Assembly (NCBI RefSeq): GCF_020509005.1
Contig: NC_063016.1
Span: 992,001 to 1,056,000, forward strand
Direction: 5' to 3'
Origin: Fulvia fulva
Lineage: Eukaryota > Ascomycota > Dothideomycetes > Mycosphaerellales > Mycosphaerellaceae
DNA: 64,000 bases
Under the pieces are notes generated by a model. The model was not told the origin of the DNA, did not search any database, and worked only from the letters and a program-made list of their open reading frames with translations. Of this stretch, positions 1 through 11,547 are shown in pieces (the first letter of the stretch is position 1; each line of letters starts with the position of its first letter). Position numbers and translations under genes: made by a program.

Positions 1-29
1 CCCGACACCAACACTCAGATACCTTAATC

Positions 30-1194
30 ATGTCTTCATCACTCGACCAACTCAAGGCCACTGGCACCGTACGTTGACCCTCCCCAACCACGTTGACTCT
101 TTCGGCTTTCGGCATATGAACGAGACTCCGAACTGATGGACGCAACAGGTCGTTGTCGCCGACTCTGGTGACTTTGCTACGATCAAGAAGTACCAGCCAC
201 AAGATGCCACCACCAACCCATCGTTGATCCTCGCCGCGTCCAAAAAGCCAGAGTATGCGAAGCTCATTGACGAGGCCGTTGCATATGGCAAGAAGCAGGG
301 CAGCAACATTGATGAGAAGGTGGACCACACATTGGATGCTCTGCTTGTGCAGTTCGGCAAGGAGATACTCCAGATTGTGCCTGGCAAGGTCTCGACAGAG
401 GTGGATGCCAGATACTCTTTCGACAAGAAGCAGTCTGTCGCAAAGGCTCTGCACATAATCGATGTGAGTTTGATTTGTGCGCTGGCTCATGCTGAACGGA
501 TACTGACAATGTGAAAAGCTTTACAAGGAGCAGGGCATTGACAAGTCGCGTGTCCTGATCAAGCTTGCATCGACCTACGAGGGTATCCAGGCCGCTCACG
601 AGCTCCAGACCAAGCACGGCGTCAACTGCAACTTGACCCTCATGTTCTCGCTCGTCCAGGCCATCGCCGCAGCTGAGGCTGGCGCTTTCCTCATCTCTCC
701 ATTCGTCGGCCGCATTCTCGACTGGTACAAGGCCAACACCAAGCAAGAGTACAGCGCCGAGAACGACCCAGGTGTCAAGTCCGTCCAGCAGATCTTCAAC
801 TACTACAAGAAGTTCGGCTACAACACCATTGTCATGGGTGCATCTTTCCGCAACATCGGCGAGATCACTGAGCTGGCTGGCTGCGATTACCTTACCATTG
901 CACCAAACCTCCTTGAGCAGCTCTACAACAGCCAATGCAAGGTGCCCAAGAAGCTCATCTCCGAGGACGCCTCTTCGCTGAACCTCGAGAAGAAGAGCTA
1001 CCTCAACGACGAGGCCAACTTCCGATTCGACTTCAACGAGGACACCATGGCAGTCCACAAGCTGTCTGAGGGCATCAGCAAGTTTGCTGCTGACGCCGTT
1101 ACCCTCCGGGTAAGTCGAGAGCTTGAATGCCAATGACAAGAGATGTGCTAACATGTGTGTTCAGGATATCCTCAAGGACAAGATCGGCGCTTAG
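30..1194 (+). CDS. TAL1: Transaldolase
   Basis: Enzyme of the non-oxidative pentose phosphate pathway in the cytosol. It moves a dihydroxyacetone unit from sedoheptulose-7-phosphate to glyceraldehyde-3-phosphate. Four exons (30-68, 149-463, 519-1109, 1165-1194) with clean GT-AG introns give 324 aa, the normal length for the family. The Schiff-base lysine is Lys133 in the motif [11 protein letters not shown], and the conserved acid is Asp18 in VADSGDF (by alignment with the known E. coli enzyme, Lys132 and Asp17). The start at 30 is the only ATG that lets the 13-codon first exon splice in frame. It is complete, and the 5' leader begins at or before base 1. Confidence 0.97.
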
Positions 1195-1575
1195 ATTGTC
1201 GCAAGTTTGGCGTTTTTTTTACGGCTATGGTAGTTCGGTAAACGGCTCCAGAATGATGCGTCCACAGGTTGGAGAAAGCAGGGTCTATATACGTGAATAC
1301 CATGATGAGACATCCTGTTCGACATTGTTCTTGTCTTCCGGTGCTTGACTTAGTTCTCTCGGTGCTTCAGCAAACTCCGATTTCGCGCAGATCGAGAGAT
1401 GCGTCATTCCGCAGGGCAAGAGCACGAGCGAGGTGGGGATGTGCCCCTCATCAGCTCATCGGCGACTCGAGTTTTGCTCTTCTTCTGTGTCTTTCGACTA
1501 TCATCACAACTCCAACAGGTGCAAGACTAAGACCAACCTCTTCATCAACTCACATACGACAAAAACACCGCCACA
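1195..1575. other. Intergenic, transaldolase 3' end to SOD1 promoter
   Basis: It holds the transaldolase 3' UTR (a T-run at 1213-1220) and the SOD1 upstream region. The last 60 bases are a CA-rich leader, as is common before well-expressed fungal genes. No gene is supported. Confidence 0.6.
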
Positions 1576-2435
1576 ATGGTCAAAGCAGGTACGTAGCGTG
1601 GCGCAAAAGCACCAAGTGGAGCCAGTCCTCGTGAAAATGAGCATGTTTCCGGCAGCAAGGCCTCCTCATTTGCTCAAGCAGAGGTCATCCCTCCATCAAG
1701 GTCTTACAGAACGTCTGGCATGCGGCGGTGCAGACGGTGAGGCAACATGTACCGCGCCACGTGTCGGCTGCATGGACATTGATGGACCTCGCCGTGGCCC
1801 GTGGCAATGGACCTGGGATAGAGCTTCGACAGCTTACATACACGATGCTAAAGCTGACAATGGCCCTACAGTCGCAGTTCTCCGTGGTGACAGCAATGTC
1901 AAGGGTCAAGTGACCTTCGAGCAGGACTCCGAGAGTGGCCCAACCAAGATCACCTACGATATCACTGGCAACGATGCCAATGCCGAGCGTGGTATGCACG
2001 TTCATGTAAGTGTTCAACGACGACATGGAACGACAACAGCTGCTGATAACTAGCAAGGCGTTTGGAGACAACACCAATGGATGCACTTCTGCAGGCCCAC
2101 ACTGTAAGTGATCGAACGACCCAACGAAGAACCGCACCGATGACTGACATGACGGCCTCACAGTCAACCCCCACGGCAAGGAGCACGGCGCCCCAGAGGA
2201 CAGCGAGCGCCACGTAGGAGACCTGGGCAACTTCAAGACCGACGGCCAGGGCAACGGCAAGGGCACGATCGAAGACCAACACATCAAGCTCATCGGCCCA
2301 CACAGCGTCCTCGGCCGCACCATCGTTGTCCACGCCGGTACTGATGACCTTGGCAAGGGTGGCCACGCAGAGAGCAAGAAGACTGGCAACGCTGGTGCCC
2401 GCCCAGCTTGCGGCGTTATCGGTATTGCCGCATAA
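1576..2435 (+). CDS. SOD1: Cu/Zn superoxide dismutase
   Basis: Cytosolic enzyme that converts superoxide to oxygen and hydrogen peroxide. Exons 1576-1588, 1872-2005, 2058-2103 and 2164-2435 give exactly 154 aa, the family's usual length. Metal ligands are visible: His47 and His49 in MHVH, His64, His72, His81, Asp84 and the late His in VVHAG. The disulfide pair is Cys58 and the Cys of PACGVIG. The first exon is only 13 nt and the first intron is 283 nt, the longest in the window. Residue 50, just after the third splice junction, is Ala where Glu or Gln is usual; the junction is in frame and nothing better was found. There is no signal peptide, so this is the intracellular form. Confidence 0.97.
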
Positions 2436-2731
2436 ATGGCCACGACACTTGTTGATGAATCGATGAGGTGTGGAAAGATGCGTGGACATGGCTGGAGGTT
2501 CGTGGACAAAGTAGATGTTGTAGCATGAGCTAGTCAACATCAAACACGGGAATGTCTCAAAATCTTCTTCATCATTGAGATGTTATCAAATTCGCTGGCC
2601 ATTCTATGTACAGGCAGAATCGAAGCCCACACATCTCTCTCTCTCTCTCTGATCTAGCAGAGGAATGCCGCCATGCTGTTCGGCCTATGCATGATATAAT
2701 CTATTCACTGCCAAGTCGTAACATCGATTCT
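2436..2731. other. Short convergent intergenic with (CT)n
   Basis: Shared 3' region of SOD1 (+) and the ribonuclease gene (-). A CT dinucleotide run sits at about 2634-2651. Nothing else is visible. Confidence 0.6.
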
Positions 2732-3260
2732 CTATCTGGTGCCACTGCATCCAACGAAATTGTTTCCACTGGCACCAGTGTGAGTGATAGCACCAGCATA
2801 CTGGCCGTTGGTGTTCTGGAAAAGTGAGGTCAGTCTACATCTCCCCAGACATAGCTACGCCGTACGCCGTGACTTACGAAAACAACACGATCAGCTCCCG
2901 GAGAACCACCAGTATAAACGCCGCTGGTTCTAATTGGAAACTCCTGGTATGGCCCATTGACCGGGAAATCGAAACCTACACACGACATCAGCCTGAACGC
3001 CTTATATTATCTACAGCTCCGGCTTTGTTCTGCTTCTGCTTACCTTCGTAGTTGTTGTACGTGTGTGGGTAGTTGTTCGAGCCCACTTGCTGGTCGTTGG
3101 AGTAGTAGTTGTAGCCTTGGTTGACAGCAGCGCTGACCTGGCCGGAGCTGTATCTTGTCGATCCGCAGGTGGTAGCGGACTGGCGCTCGACGAGCTCGCT
3201 GGTGGGCGCGGCGAGGGCGCTGACTGCGAAGAGCAGAGCGGAGGCGAAGGCGAAGCGCAT
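2732..3260 (-). CDS. Secreted guanyl-specific ribonuclease, T1/N1 family
   Basis: Extracellular RNase of the T1 fold that cleaves RNA after G. Exons 3044-3260, 2878-2975 and 2732-2815 (read on the minus strand) give 132 aa. Residues 1-18 are a signal peptide (hydrophobic, Ala-x-Ala end), followed by a short pro-segment ending near VERQ. All four T1 catalytic positions are present: Tyr64 and His66 in [12 protein letters not shown], Glu84 in YQEFPI, Arg102 in GADRVVF and His117 in ITHTGA. It has only two cysteines, Cys32 and Cys128, matching the C6-C103 disulfide of RNase T1. The second T1 disulfide (C2-C10) is missing. The likely role is nutrition or interaction with other organisms; this is inferred. 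Confidence 0.93.
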
Positions 3261-4304
3261 TTTTGGCTGTTGTAGTGGTTGGTAGTGAGAGTGAGAGAAT
3301 GGAAGCGAGTGAATGTGTCTAGCTGGTAATGGTTGACCTGCCTTGCCTGGTCTTTCCAACGAGGTCGGAAGCTGGACTATACTTATACCTCTACTTTGAT
3401 CACTCCTGCGATATGCCCTCGCCTACTACGAGGGCCACGTTCCAATACACATGGTTACTCGACCACGGGATCAGCACTTCCGCTCAATCCGTAGTCACGA
3501 CTAACTGCTGTGCAACGACGATCTCTCTGCCATCGGCGAGTCGCGAGAGACATTTCCAGCCAAAGACCCGACGTTAATGCACCGGCAAGCGTGCGATATG
3601 GACGGGTAGGGATGCTGATCTTGTTGCTTCAAGCCAAGCCTGTGGGATTTCCGGAGGGGTTTGCGCAATAGGAAGGAGATGGCTTCGCGGTGAGGAGAGA
3701 CAGATAGGCCAACGAGAGGAGTGTCGAAGCACACGTTGTACGTTTAGCTCTGGAAACAAGCACGGCGTGTCTGAGGTCTATGCGGCGCTTCGGTAGTCTA
3801 TCCGTGTAGTTGTCCTATGAGAGTGGTGAGTTTGGGATGTGATGTTTACAGCCCGCAGGATGCACAGGATCCAACTGTCGATCGTAACGCCAATGCCGCC
3901 ACTTTGAGTTCTAGCTAACTCCAAGATGGAAGGTGCGGCCGTCTCGCGTTACTGTACGTGGTTCAGCTGGTCGTTCACTGCCTCTTTCTCCTGCAGTGCA
4001 CCAGGTTTACATCTCGAGGACGACAGATGGTCTTTCGATTCGCTGATGTTGCTCAAGAGTAATGTTTCACTTGGCGCGAAGGCAGATAGCTACAGCTACT
4101 CGGAGCTGGCCGCGGGGTCTGTCGGGGTTGTTCCTCCATCGGTTCGTGTTGACGAAAGTGCGTGGGAGGTCATTGAGGAATCGCTGAAGATGCAGATATT
4201 TTGCTGGGAAGTCTATCAATAACATCGCCGCGTGCAACGATTGTCCGCAGTCTGAAGGGTTATTCAGATCAAAGCTTGTCCATACCAAATCATACCACAC
4301 CACA
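3261..4304. other. Intergenic between divergent genes
   Basis: Divergent promoter region of the ribonuclease (-) and the DUF3632-like gene (+). A 98-codon open frame at 3926-4222 has no recognisable domain or splice logic and is not called. No repeats or RNA genes were seen. Confidence 0.5.
3378..3387 (-). promoter_or_regulatory. Putative TATA box of the ribonuclease gene
   Basis: TATAAGTATA on the minus strand, about 120 bases before the ATG at 3260. Position and sequence fit a core promoter; no expression data are available. Confidence 0.45.
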
Positions 4305-5161
4305 ATGCCTCAAGCCGGACTCAGCGGCTCGCAGACCGTGCAGCAGTCGAAGCAACACGAGGCTGTACGCAACTTTGTTTCTGGCGCGACCGGCCTGGAG
4401 GCTGCACTCGAAAAGTTCTGTGGGCCTGCTGAGAGCGAGTGGAAGTCGTCAAAAGATGCTGAAGAGGTGGAAGAGCATTTGAAAATAAGCTGGCAGTCCA
4501 TTGTCGCTGCAGCTGCCACCACATCGTTTACAGAGGCCTCACAGCAAAAGCTCGTGGATTTCGTGATGACCCTACAAGAGAGGTCTGACGTGGAAAAGGA
4601 TGGCCAAGCTTGTCAAGTGCAGGGTATGACAATGTGGAAAGACCTTCCGACGTTCGGCTGGCAGATACGTGATGCTTGGAACTTTGGTGAGCATCAGATG
4701 CAAGTGCTGCATGGCCGTGCTGACGTTTAGTAGATCCAGACGAGAGTAGTGATCAGTCCAGCAAGGACCAATGGATCAACCTGAATGCATTTGCAGCCTC
4801 GTTGGTAGCATCTGCACACTCGCAGACCGACGACACGCCCGATCTTACGCTATTCGGCCTCTGGACGATTCGATCGGCTCTGGAAGAGCCCAAGGCGACA
4901 GACGTAGCAGTTGCTGCAGCCTCTGCTTGGTTTGTCTTCGCTGCGCCGACCATAGCAGACCTCTGTGGCGAAGAGAGGGAGTACGAGGGCAAAGTCGCAA
5001 AGCCAGGATCCGAGCACAGCGGCCAGAACTGGACAGGATATTCGACAGGTAGGTGGCAGGCATGGCAGCAAAGGCTGGAGAATCTGAAGAGCACGGTGTC
5101 AGATGGCACAGCTAAGCAGCTGGTTGAGCAGGCTGTAGAGGCTGTTGGCGAGGTGCAGTAG
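4305..5161 (+). CDS. DUF3632-like protein
   Basis: A 270-aa soluble, alpha-helical protein with no signal peptide or membrane segment. Two exons, 4305-4686 and 4731-5161, flank a 44-nt intron. The layout resembles the ascomycete DUF3632 family: helical N-terminal half, SWQSIVAAAATT-type helix, WKDLP motif, then a WxxLNAFAASL segment and a late WxxWQQRLENL. Function is unknown. The family call rests on my recognition of this pattern and needs a profile search. Start chosen because ACACCACAATGC is the first ATG of the frame. Confidence 0.7.
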
Positions 5162-6404
5162 TGAGCATTGCGATAGCCGTAACATATACACTCATATCTG
5201 CCGACCATCAAGCCTCTTTATGCAGGCATCAATGTGCTGCTCGTGCAGGAAGTGTCGAGACGAGAGATTGCTGGGGCGTGGCAGGAGCGGATGTGGAGAG
5301 AGCAAGACGAGTGTTTCGTTTCGGGAGCAAGCATCTTCTTCTTCTTCTTCTACTCCTGCATTGTCGTGCGCAAACATTTCTTGTTGCATCAGATGGTCCA
5401 TGTCAGTCCGCTGGGGTCGAGTGTGAGGCGTCGTGGTACAACAGATGGTATGGTGATGAGAGTGGAGTGTACCCAGGAGGGTTCGACACCCATCATCTTT
5501 ACGGTCTGATAATCTGCATGTAGTAGCCGTGTATAATCCGCTCTCTGTAGTCCAATGTAAAGCAGCGTGACAGTAGCAGTAGCAAGGGACAATCTCTTCA
5601 TCGTCTCTGCCGTTGGAGAGCGTTGGCCGTTGGAAAAAGAAGCAAGTGGAGCTCGCGTGGTGATCGTCAAACAACGACGAAAGATGTCGTCCCACGCGAC
5701 ATGACCACGAATCGAGCGCAAGTCTAGACTTTTGATACATCGTCCTCGAGGTTCAGCCGGTGGTGAAGGCTCTCGCACGACGGCATCTTCGCTGCTGCTG
5801 CTTCCGCGCTGTTTTGCAGGCACAGGCACAGGCGCAGGCACACGGCTCTTCTTACGGGTCTGTTTCTAAATTGGCTCCTGTTCCATCCAGGGAAGGGGAA
5901 AGCGTGCCGGCGCTTCATCCGCAACTCTTCTTCGTTTCAACCGACCTACTTTTGGTATTCTCCTCCACACAATCACAATCAACGTTCCCTTTCGTCGTGT
6001 TTCAGTGTTTCAGCAGGACTCGAGCCTCTGCTTCAGTGCATCACCCGTCCCGGCCGACTGCGGGCGCCCCTCTCGACACCGCAGCTTGTTCCATCCAGGG
6101 AAGGCGACGAATCAGCCTGGTGCTGTACTGCTCCCTCTCCAGCTTGCGACACGCTCACCAGCAGTCTCGACGACACCCACACCCACCCTCCACCCTCCAC
6201 CCTCCACCCTCCGCCTGCACCATCATCGCGACGCCCAAGAGCTCGCTTACACTCATTGAACGACACAACAAAGGCCTCACCAACCTCCAATTTCCTTACC
6301 ACCACGCGCCCACCTCCAGTCCAGCCCATCGCAATAAACACGCCACTACTCGTACACCAACCACACTCGTTTCACCCACCAATCCTGCCCACGACACATA
6401 ATTC
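5162..6404. other. Long leader/promoter region of SHO1
   Basis: No supportable gene. It contains a (CTT)n run at about 5334-5352, a GCACAGGC-type hexamer run at 5817-5842, and a strongly C-rich, CACC-repeated stretch at 6170-6260 (a tandem CACCCTCC) that probably lies in the SHO1 5' leader. A GTTCGA box at 5480 has no tRNA around it. Confidence 0.55.
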
Positions 6405-7499
6405 ATGCCGAGCTTTGGTGGCAGCGACAACTCCTCGCCTGCGCTACAGAAAATGGACATGGGAAATGGCGGCCGGTATGCCGCGAAGAGGTTCGACTTT
6501 GGGCACATTGCTGGCGACCCTTTCTGGCTGGGAACAATCGGCATTGGCATTGTGAGTTGCAGACAAACCTCAGTCAAGCCTGCTAGAGAGATGCTGACCT
6601 TGCGACAGTCTGGTTGGATCATAGCCTTCGTCAGCTCCATCATCGCAGACCTATCTCAAGAGTACCCCAACTACTCGTGGTGGAGCTTGGTCTACATGTT
6701 CTTCTGCATAATAGCCGTCCTCTTCGTCGTCGGTGCCAATGCTGTTTTCACGTACCACGTCGCCATTGCCGCCTTCTTGTCGGCAGGACTCGTCTTCACC
6801 ACATCCTCAGTCAACTCCCTGATCTACTACCCAGATCCCGCCAAAGAAGCAGCTGCCGCTGGCTTCATCCTGCTGTCCATTGTTTCGGTATGCTGACCCT
6901 ATTCCACCACTTCGTACACTAGCTGACTTGTGACACAGATCATCTGGATCTTCTACTTTGGCTCCCAACCACAAGCGAGCCACCGCCAGACACTCGACTC
7001 GTTTGCGTTGCACAAAGATCGTGCGCCGAGCCGCAACAGCCGGGCCATGCGACAATCCTACCGCCCTGAGACTACACACTCCGGAGGTCAACAACCACAA
7101 GCTTACAACACGAACCGCCTGGCAGGCTTCGAGACAGTCTCTCCAGTCGCTGGCTACCATGGTGGCCCTGCAGGTCAAGCGAACCGCGATAGTGAGCCGC
7201 GCTTCTCACAGCCCCTGAACTCGCAGCCTAGCGGAAACAACTTAGCAGCTCATAACGGAGCCTCGCTTGGTGTCGGTGCCGGCCAAGGGCACGACAGTTC
7301 AGTGAGCGCACCATCAGACTATCCTTACCGAGCAAAGGCCATCTACAGCTACGAGGCCAACCCCGACGACGCTAACGAAATTTCGTTCACGAAGCACGAG
7401 ATACTGGAAGTGAGCGATGTTTCAGGACGATGGTGGCAGGCCAAGAAAGAGAACGGCGAAACGGGTATTGCTCCTTCGAATTATCTCATCTTGCTATGA
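6405..7499 (+). CDS. SHO1: High-osmolarity sensor Sho1
   Basis: Plasma-membrane adaptor of the HOG stress MAP kinase pathway. It binds the MAPKK Pbs2 through its SH3 domain and also feeds invasive-growth signalling. Exons 6405-6551, 6609-6887 and 6939-7499 give 328 aa. Four hydrophobic segments lie between about residues 39 and 155 (the first beginning WLGTIGIGI, the fourth ending IIWIFYFGS). A polar, Gln/Ser-rich cytoplasmic linker follows. The SH3 domain fills residues 272-328, with its AIYSYEA start, double Trp in GRWWQA and PSNYL end. Order and length match fungal Sho1 exactly. It stands alone, with no linked pathway genes beside it. Confidence 0.96.
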
Positions 7500-8239
7500 G
7501 ATGTTTGAGGGAGAAGCAAGAAGTGTACTGTTTCTGTGATTGCGCTGCGTTTACGGGGTATGACTGAACGCCGGCATAGTATACTCATGCAGACGAACGG
7601 CTGCAGGATGATTTGGGAGGACGACGTACAGGGCGTTCAAAGCTTTTAAGCACATACGGGCAGGAGTGCGGTCGAGCTGCCAGAGGAGATGCCTCGACGA
7701 AGCGGGAAAGATGATTTTATGTTTGGCAAGGCGTTGGATGGATTTGGGAGCGAGCCCACAGTGCTCCTGGCGAACAGGGTGTTCTCGCAAAGATACCAGT
7801 GGGATTGTCCCACGAACTGGCTGAACTTATGGTTTTATCGAGTGCTAGCGATGAGCGAAGTAAAGCATTACATTGACCGAAGCATCGAACTCCAGCTGAC
7901 TGTTAGCGTTACTTGCTATTATTGACTGATACTGTGGCAGGTCGACCGCATCACACAGCAGTGCTTATCCGACGCAAATCCGTCTTCCACCGATTCTCGG
8001 CACAACAAAGACTCGACGAGGAGCTGTGCACCCGCAGCGAAGCCTCGAGATTGCCAATTAAAGCCATTGCACCTCAGCAACAAGCTCTCTTTTCCGAGTA
8101 GCATTCTGCCGAACCACCCCACCCCGCAGGACGAGCTCGCCATTTGCCACTCAAGCTGTCTATAGCAAGTACCAACTCAACTCCAGCCTGCTCAGACACT
8201 CAAAGCTCTACAACGCCAAGACAGTTAGACATCCCAACC
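7500..8239. other. Intergenic, SHO1 to class II aldolase
   Basis: 3' UTR of SHO1 and promoter/leader of the next gene. Open frames here are short and lack family features. Nothing further is seen. Confidence 0.5.
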
Positions 8240-9153
8240 ATGGCCCCATCAGCAACCGTCACACTCTCAGAGCCCAAATCCAACGCCAGCGTCGGCGCCC
8301 TCGGCCGCACAAAAGATGGCAGACCCCTCAAGATCCGCTCCTACCCCAAATTCATCTCCCTAGAAGAAGAGCGGCTGTACAGAAAACAACACCTTGCAGC
8401 CGCATACCGCGTCTTCGCCGATCGAGGGTATGACGAAGGCGTCGCTGGCCACATTTCCGTCCGCGACCCCATCTTGACCGATCACTTCTGGCTCAACCCG
8501 CTGAGTATGCACTTCTCCCAAATCAGCGTGAGCGACCTCATCCTCGTCAACGAAGAAGGCGAAGTCGTCATTGGCGATGAGCCCATCAACGCCGCTGCGT
8601 TCGCGATCCATTCGGAGATCCATAAGGCGAGGCCGGACGTCCATGCGGCGTGTCATGCGCATAGTGTGTATGGGAAGGCTTTCTCGGTTTTTGGGCGGGA
8701 GCTGGATATGATTACGCAGGATAGTCTGCGATTCTATAAGGATCACGCGGTGTATCCGCAGTTTGGGGGCGTGGTGTTGGATCGGGAGGAGGGGAGGAGG
8801 ATTGCGGAGCATTTGGGGGGTGGGAAGGCGATCATTTTGCAGAATCATGGGTTGTTGACGGTGGGGGAGACGGTGGATGCGGCGGCTTTTTGGTTTGTTA
8901 GTTTGGATAAGGTGAGTACGTCTGGAGCTCATGGGGGGTCCATTGCTGACGTGTCGGAATTTTGCAGACTTGCCATGCTCAGTTGCTTGTTGATGCTGCG
9001 GCTCAAGGCAGTGGGCATAAGAAGACTTTCATCCATGATGAGGAGGCTAGAGATAGCTATGATCAGGTTGGCAAGCCGGAGAAGGGCTGGCTTGCGTTTC
9101 AGCCGTATTATGATGATATTCTGGCGAAGACTAATGGTAGCTTCCTCAAATAG
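8240..9153 (+). CDS. Class II aldolase/adducin domain protein
   Basis: A 285-aa protein with one aldolase II/adducin N-terminal domain covering about residues 45-260. Exons 8240-8911 and 8968-9153. The metal-binding histidines of the fold are present: His139 and His141 in CHAHSVYG, and His203 in QNHGLL. In bacteria this fold includes fuculose- and ribulose-phosphate aldolases; fungal single-domain members are mostly uncharacterised, so the substrate is unknown. The start at ACCATGG is a good eukaryotic context. Third-position bases switch from C-rich to G-rich near 8620, inside one exon (see findings). No fusion partner or targeting signal is seen. Confidence 0.9.
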
Positions 9154-9579
9154 GTCCTGCAGAAAGCATCTAGACGGAGCGCGACGCGCCGTACTCTTCC
9201 TGCTCGCTGAAGACCTTGCCACGCAGCTACGCCCCCGTATGTTGAAGCTCAAACCTTTGCTGCGGCAACAAGGCGAGGCGTGCGGCGGCGATCCACGATT
9301 TTGTTTGTCGCCTTTGCCAGCATGATATCACGAAGATGTGAACAAGAATCTTACCAAAGAGTACCAACATCGTCTTGTTGTACCATACAAACGCCGGAAG
9401 TGGAAACCACTTCCACCGAGCTTATTGACAAAAAGGTCAAAGCCACGACACCGAAAGTCGTCCATTTGGGGCACGAAGCAACAAAGAGAGACAACCAACA
9501 TTGAACCTCACTTTCCAAACCATCAAAACCACCACCAACTCAACTCTCTCCGACCACACTCAACTCACCCACGCCCACA
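9154..9579. other. Intergenic
   Basis: 3' UTR of the aldolase-like gene and a CA-rich leader (9500-9579) of the next gene. No gene seen. Confidence 0.5.
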
Positions 9580-10725
9580 ATGTCTTCCACCCCCACCTCA
9601 GCAACCCTAACCAGCATCAACGCTCCCGACGACCTCTGGCACGAACGTCTGCACACGGTCTGCTACAAGCACTTCAGCCACTACGATGAAGACTTCCAGC
9701 ACATGCAACTCTACTGGGGCTGCCTCACCCGTCTCTTCACCCACTGGCTCAAATCTAAGAATCTCCCAATCCCGGACTGGACAACGACTAACCCTCGCCT
9801 CCCCGCCTGGGTCACGATCCTCTTTGAGACGGATGAAATGCGCATCGTCAACAATACCGATCGGCTTTTCACGGGTGGTGCCGATGAAAGTGTGGCATCC
9901 CTCATGGACGGACTCTACAACCATACTTTCAGCACATGGTTCGCGGAAGCCGCGCACGCTCAAGATCTAGCCTCGTCCTCGTCCTCGTCCTCTGAGCATG
10001 AACACTCCCATGTATGCCACCACGACCTCCTCCTCGAATTCCTCAACTACATCCTCCTCACCCCCATCGCCACCTCCACCACAATCCTCTACGAAGACGA
10101 AGCCATGACGCAAAACGAAATCCTCTACAACGGAATGCTCCACTCCGCCTTTACGCTCCTCAAACACCACCGTTACGCCGAGGATGCGCGGATTTGTCCC
10201 CCGTTGTCCCTCAATGTCGATCATATCACTGGGATCAGGGAGATGGTGATCCCCTTCAAAATCTTCCACGCCTTCGTCGCGGCGGGGTGCGAGCTGGATG
10301 ATTTTGGGGATGCGTTAGCGCAGTGGTTACCTGGGGCGTTGCTTTTGAAGGCGAGGATGGAGATTACTTACACTGCAGCGCCGTACGAGGAGGAAGTCGC
10401 CACCTCGCCGTCCTCCTCTGGCGAGAATGAAACGGTGACAGTCATCAACCCCACCTCCCTCACGTCCCTCCGCATCTCCGTCCCAGGAGACGAGGCGCAA
10501 AGCCACGAATACCAGGACTTCTTCGACGAGCACATTCGTCCTTACCTAGAGGGAAGGGAGGTGTTTGTAGAGGCGGCGGATGTGAAGGAGCGTGGGAAAT
10601 GGGAGGGGAAGGACGGTCCGTATGAGGTTGATGAGGAGGGAAATGTTTTGCGGCCGAGAGTTTTGGGGGTGTTGGGGGTTATTGAGCATCTGGTTATGGA
10701 GGAGAGGGCGGGCGAGGTGCAGTGA
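9580..10725 (+). CDS. Uncharacterised 381-aa protein
   Basis: A single uninterrupted frame starting at CACAATG after a CA-rich leader. I do not recognise a family. The protein is soluble and acidic. It has a Trp/His-rich N-terminal half (WHERLHTVCYKHF, MQLYWGCLTRLFTHWLK), a Ser-run (about residues 129-138) followed by histidines, and a C-terminal third with DEHIRPYLEGREVF. No signal peptide, membrane segment or catalytic motif is evident. The coding strand goes from C-rich to G-rich near 10195, like its upstream neighbour. It is real by length, leader and codon pattern; its job is unknown. Confidence 0.75.
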   Translation: MSSTPTSATLTSINAPDDLWHERLHTVCYKHFSHYDEDFQHMQLYWGCLTRLFTHWLKSKNLPIPDWTTTNPRLPAWVTILFETDEMRIVNNTDRLFTGGADESVASLMDGLYNHTFSTWFAEAAHAQDLASSSSSSSEHEHSHVCHHDLLLEFLNYILLTPIATSTTILYEDEAMTQNEILYNGMLHSAFTLLKHHRYAEDARICPPLSLNVDHITGIREMVIPFKIFHAFVAAGCELDDFGDALAQWLPGALLLKARMEITYTAAPYEEEVATSPSSSGENETVTVINPTSLTSLRISVPGDEAQSHEYQDFFDEHIRPYLEGREVFVEAADVKERGKWEGKDGPYEVDEEGNVLRPRVLGVLGVIEHLVMEERAGEVQ

Positions 10726-11547
10726 GGTAGTCGATGCGAAGGGGGGTGCATGGTGAACACAGCTCCTACCTCCTAGCACAGCAAAGGAGATAACACGAGT
10801 TACAGTATGATCACAACGACTTCATTGCAATGCACTTTCGCACACATCAAGTGATGGAAGGTATATCGTACTCTGCTTTGCCCATTCCTCCCATATCAGC
10901 AGAACCTCCCTCCCGCTGTGCCATGACATGCCGTTTCCTCCATGATCATCTTCCACTCCCGACGCCAGCTACTCCGGTCCTTTCAAGAGAACCACATCCC
11001 TCGCCATTGGATATCCTTCGAAAGCAAATAATAGCAGAAGAATACAATCGATTTCATCACGTCGTAGAAGTTTCTTCCTCAAGTTTCGCTCCCTTCAAGT
11101 CCACCTTCGCAAAGGCCAATCCGGGATGATGTGCTAGTAATATGTCTTTATATCGTCAGCCCCGATTGTCCTGGCCATGCCCTTTCTGCATTCCCATGTT
11201 GTCAAGGCGAACAGGTACTGACTGCTGTTGTGCTAATCGCTAACCTTGCAACGAGCAGGGCGGGTACGAGGAGAGGGATGCAGTGTTGTCCAGCCTTGCG
11301 TCGGTCCATGTAGCGTTGCGAGATGTCCATAATCATGCCGGTTTGTCCCGGCGTTTTGCGTCTCTCGGACTTTACGATAGGCGCGACGCGGCTGAACAGC
11401 ACTTATATCGACTAGCCGCGGTTGGCCTCATTAATGCTGGCGCAAACCTCATCGTCCAGAGAGATTCGTACATCACGAACACGTCATGGTCTCAAGCGAG
11501 ATTGCATCCAGAAGAATTTTGAAAAAAAGATAAAGGCACGAATCCAC
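10726..11547. other. Convergent intergenic
   Basis: Between the 3' ends of the 381-aa gene and Cdc24. Several 60-110 codon frames exist, but none shows a domain or conserved composition. No repeats of note. Confidence 0.5.

Noticed and set aside
264..1154. 296-codon antisense frame over transaldolase
   Set aside because: Shadow of a certain gene; no domain and it ignores the introns.
3926..4222. 98-codon frame with a Ser/Cys-rich start, looked like a secreted peptide
   Set aside because: No proper signal peptide and no leader; probably promoter DNA.
5470..5500. GGTTCGACACCC, like a tRNA B box
   Set aside because: No A box at the right distance and no cloverleaf could be drawn.
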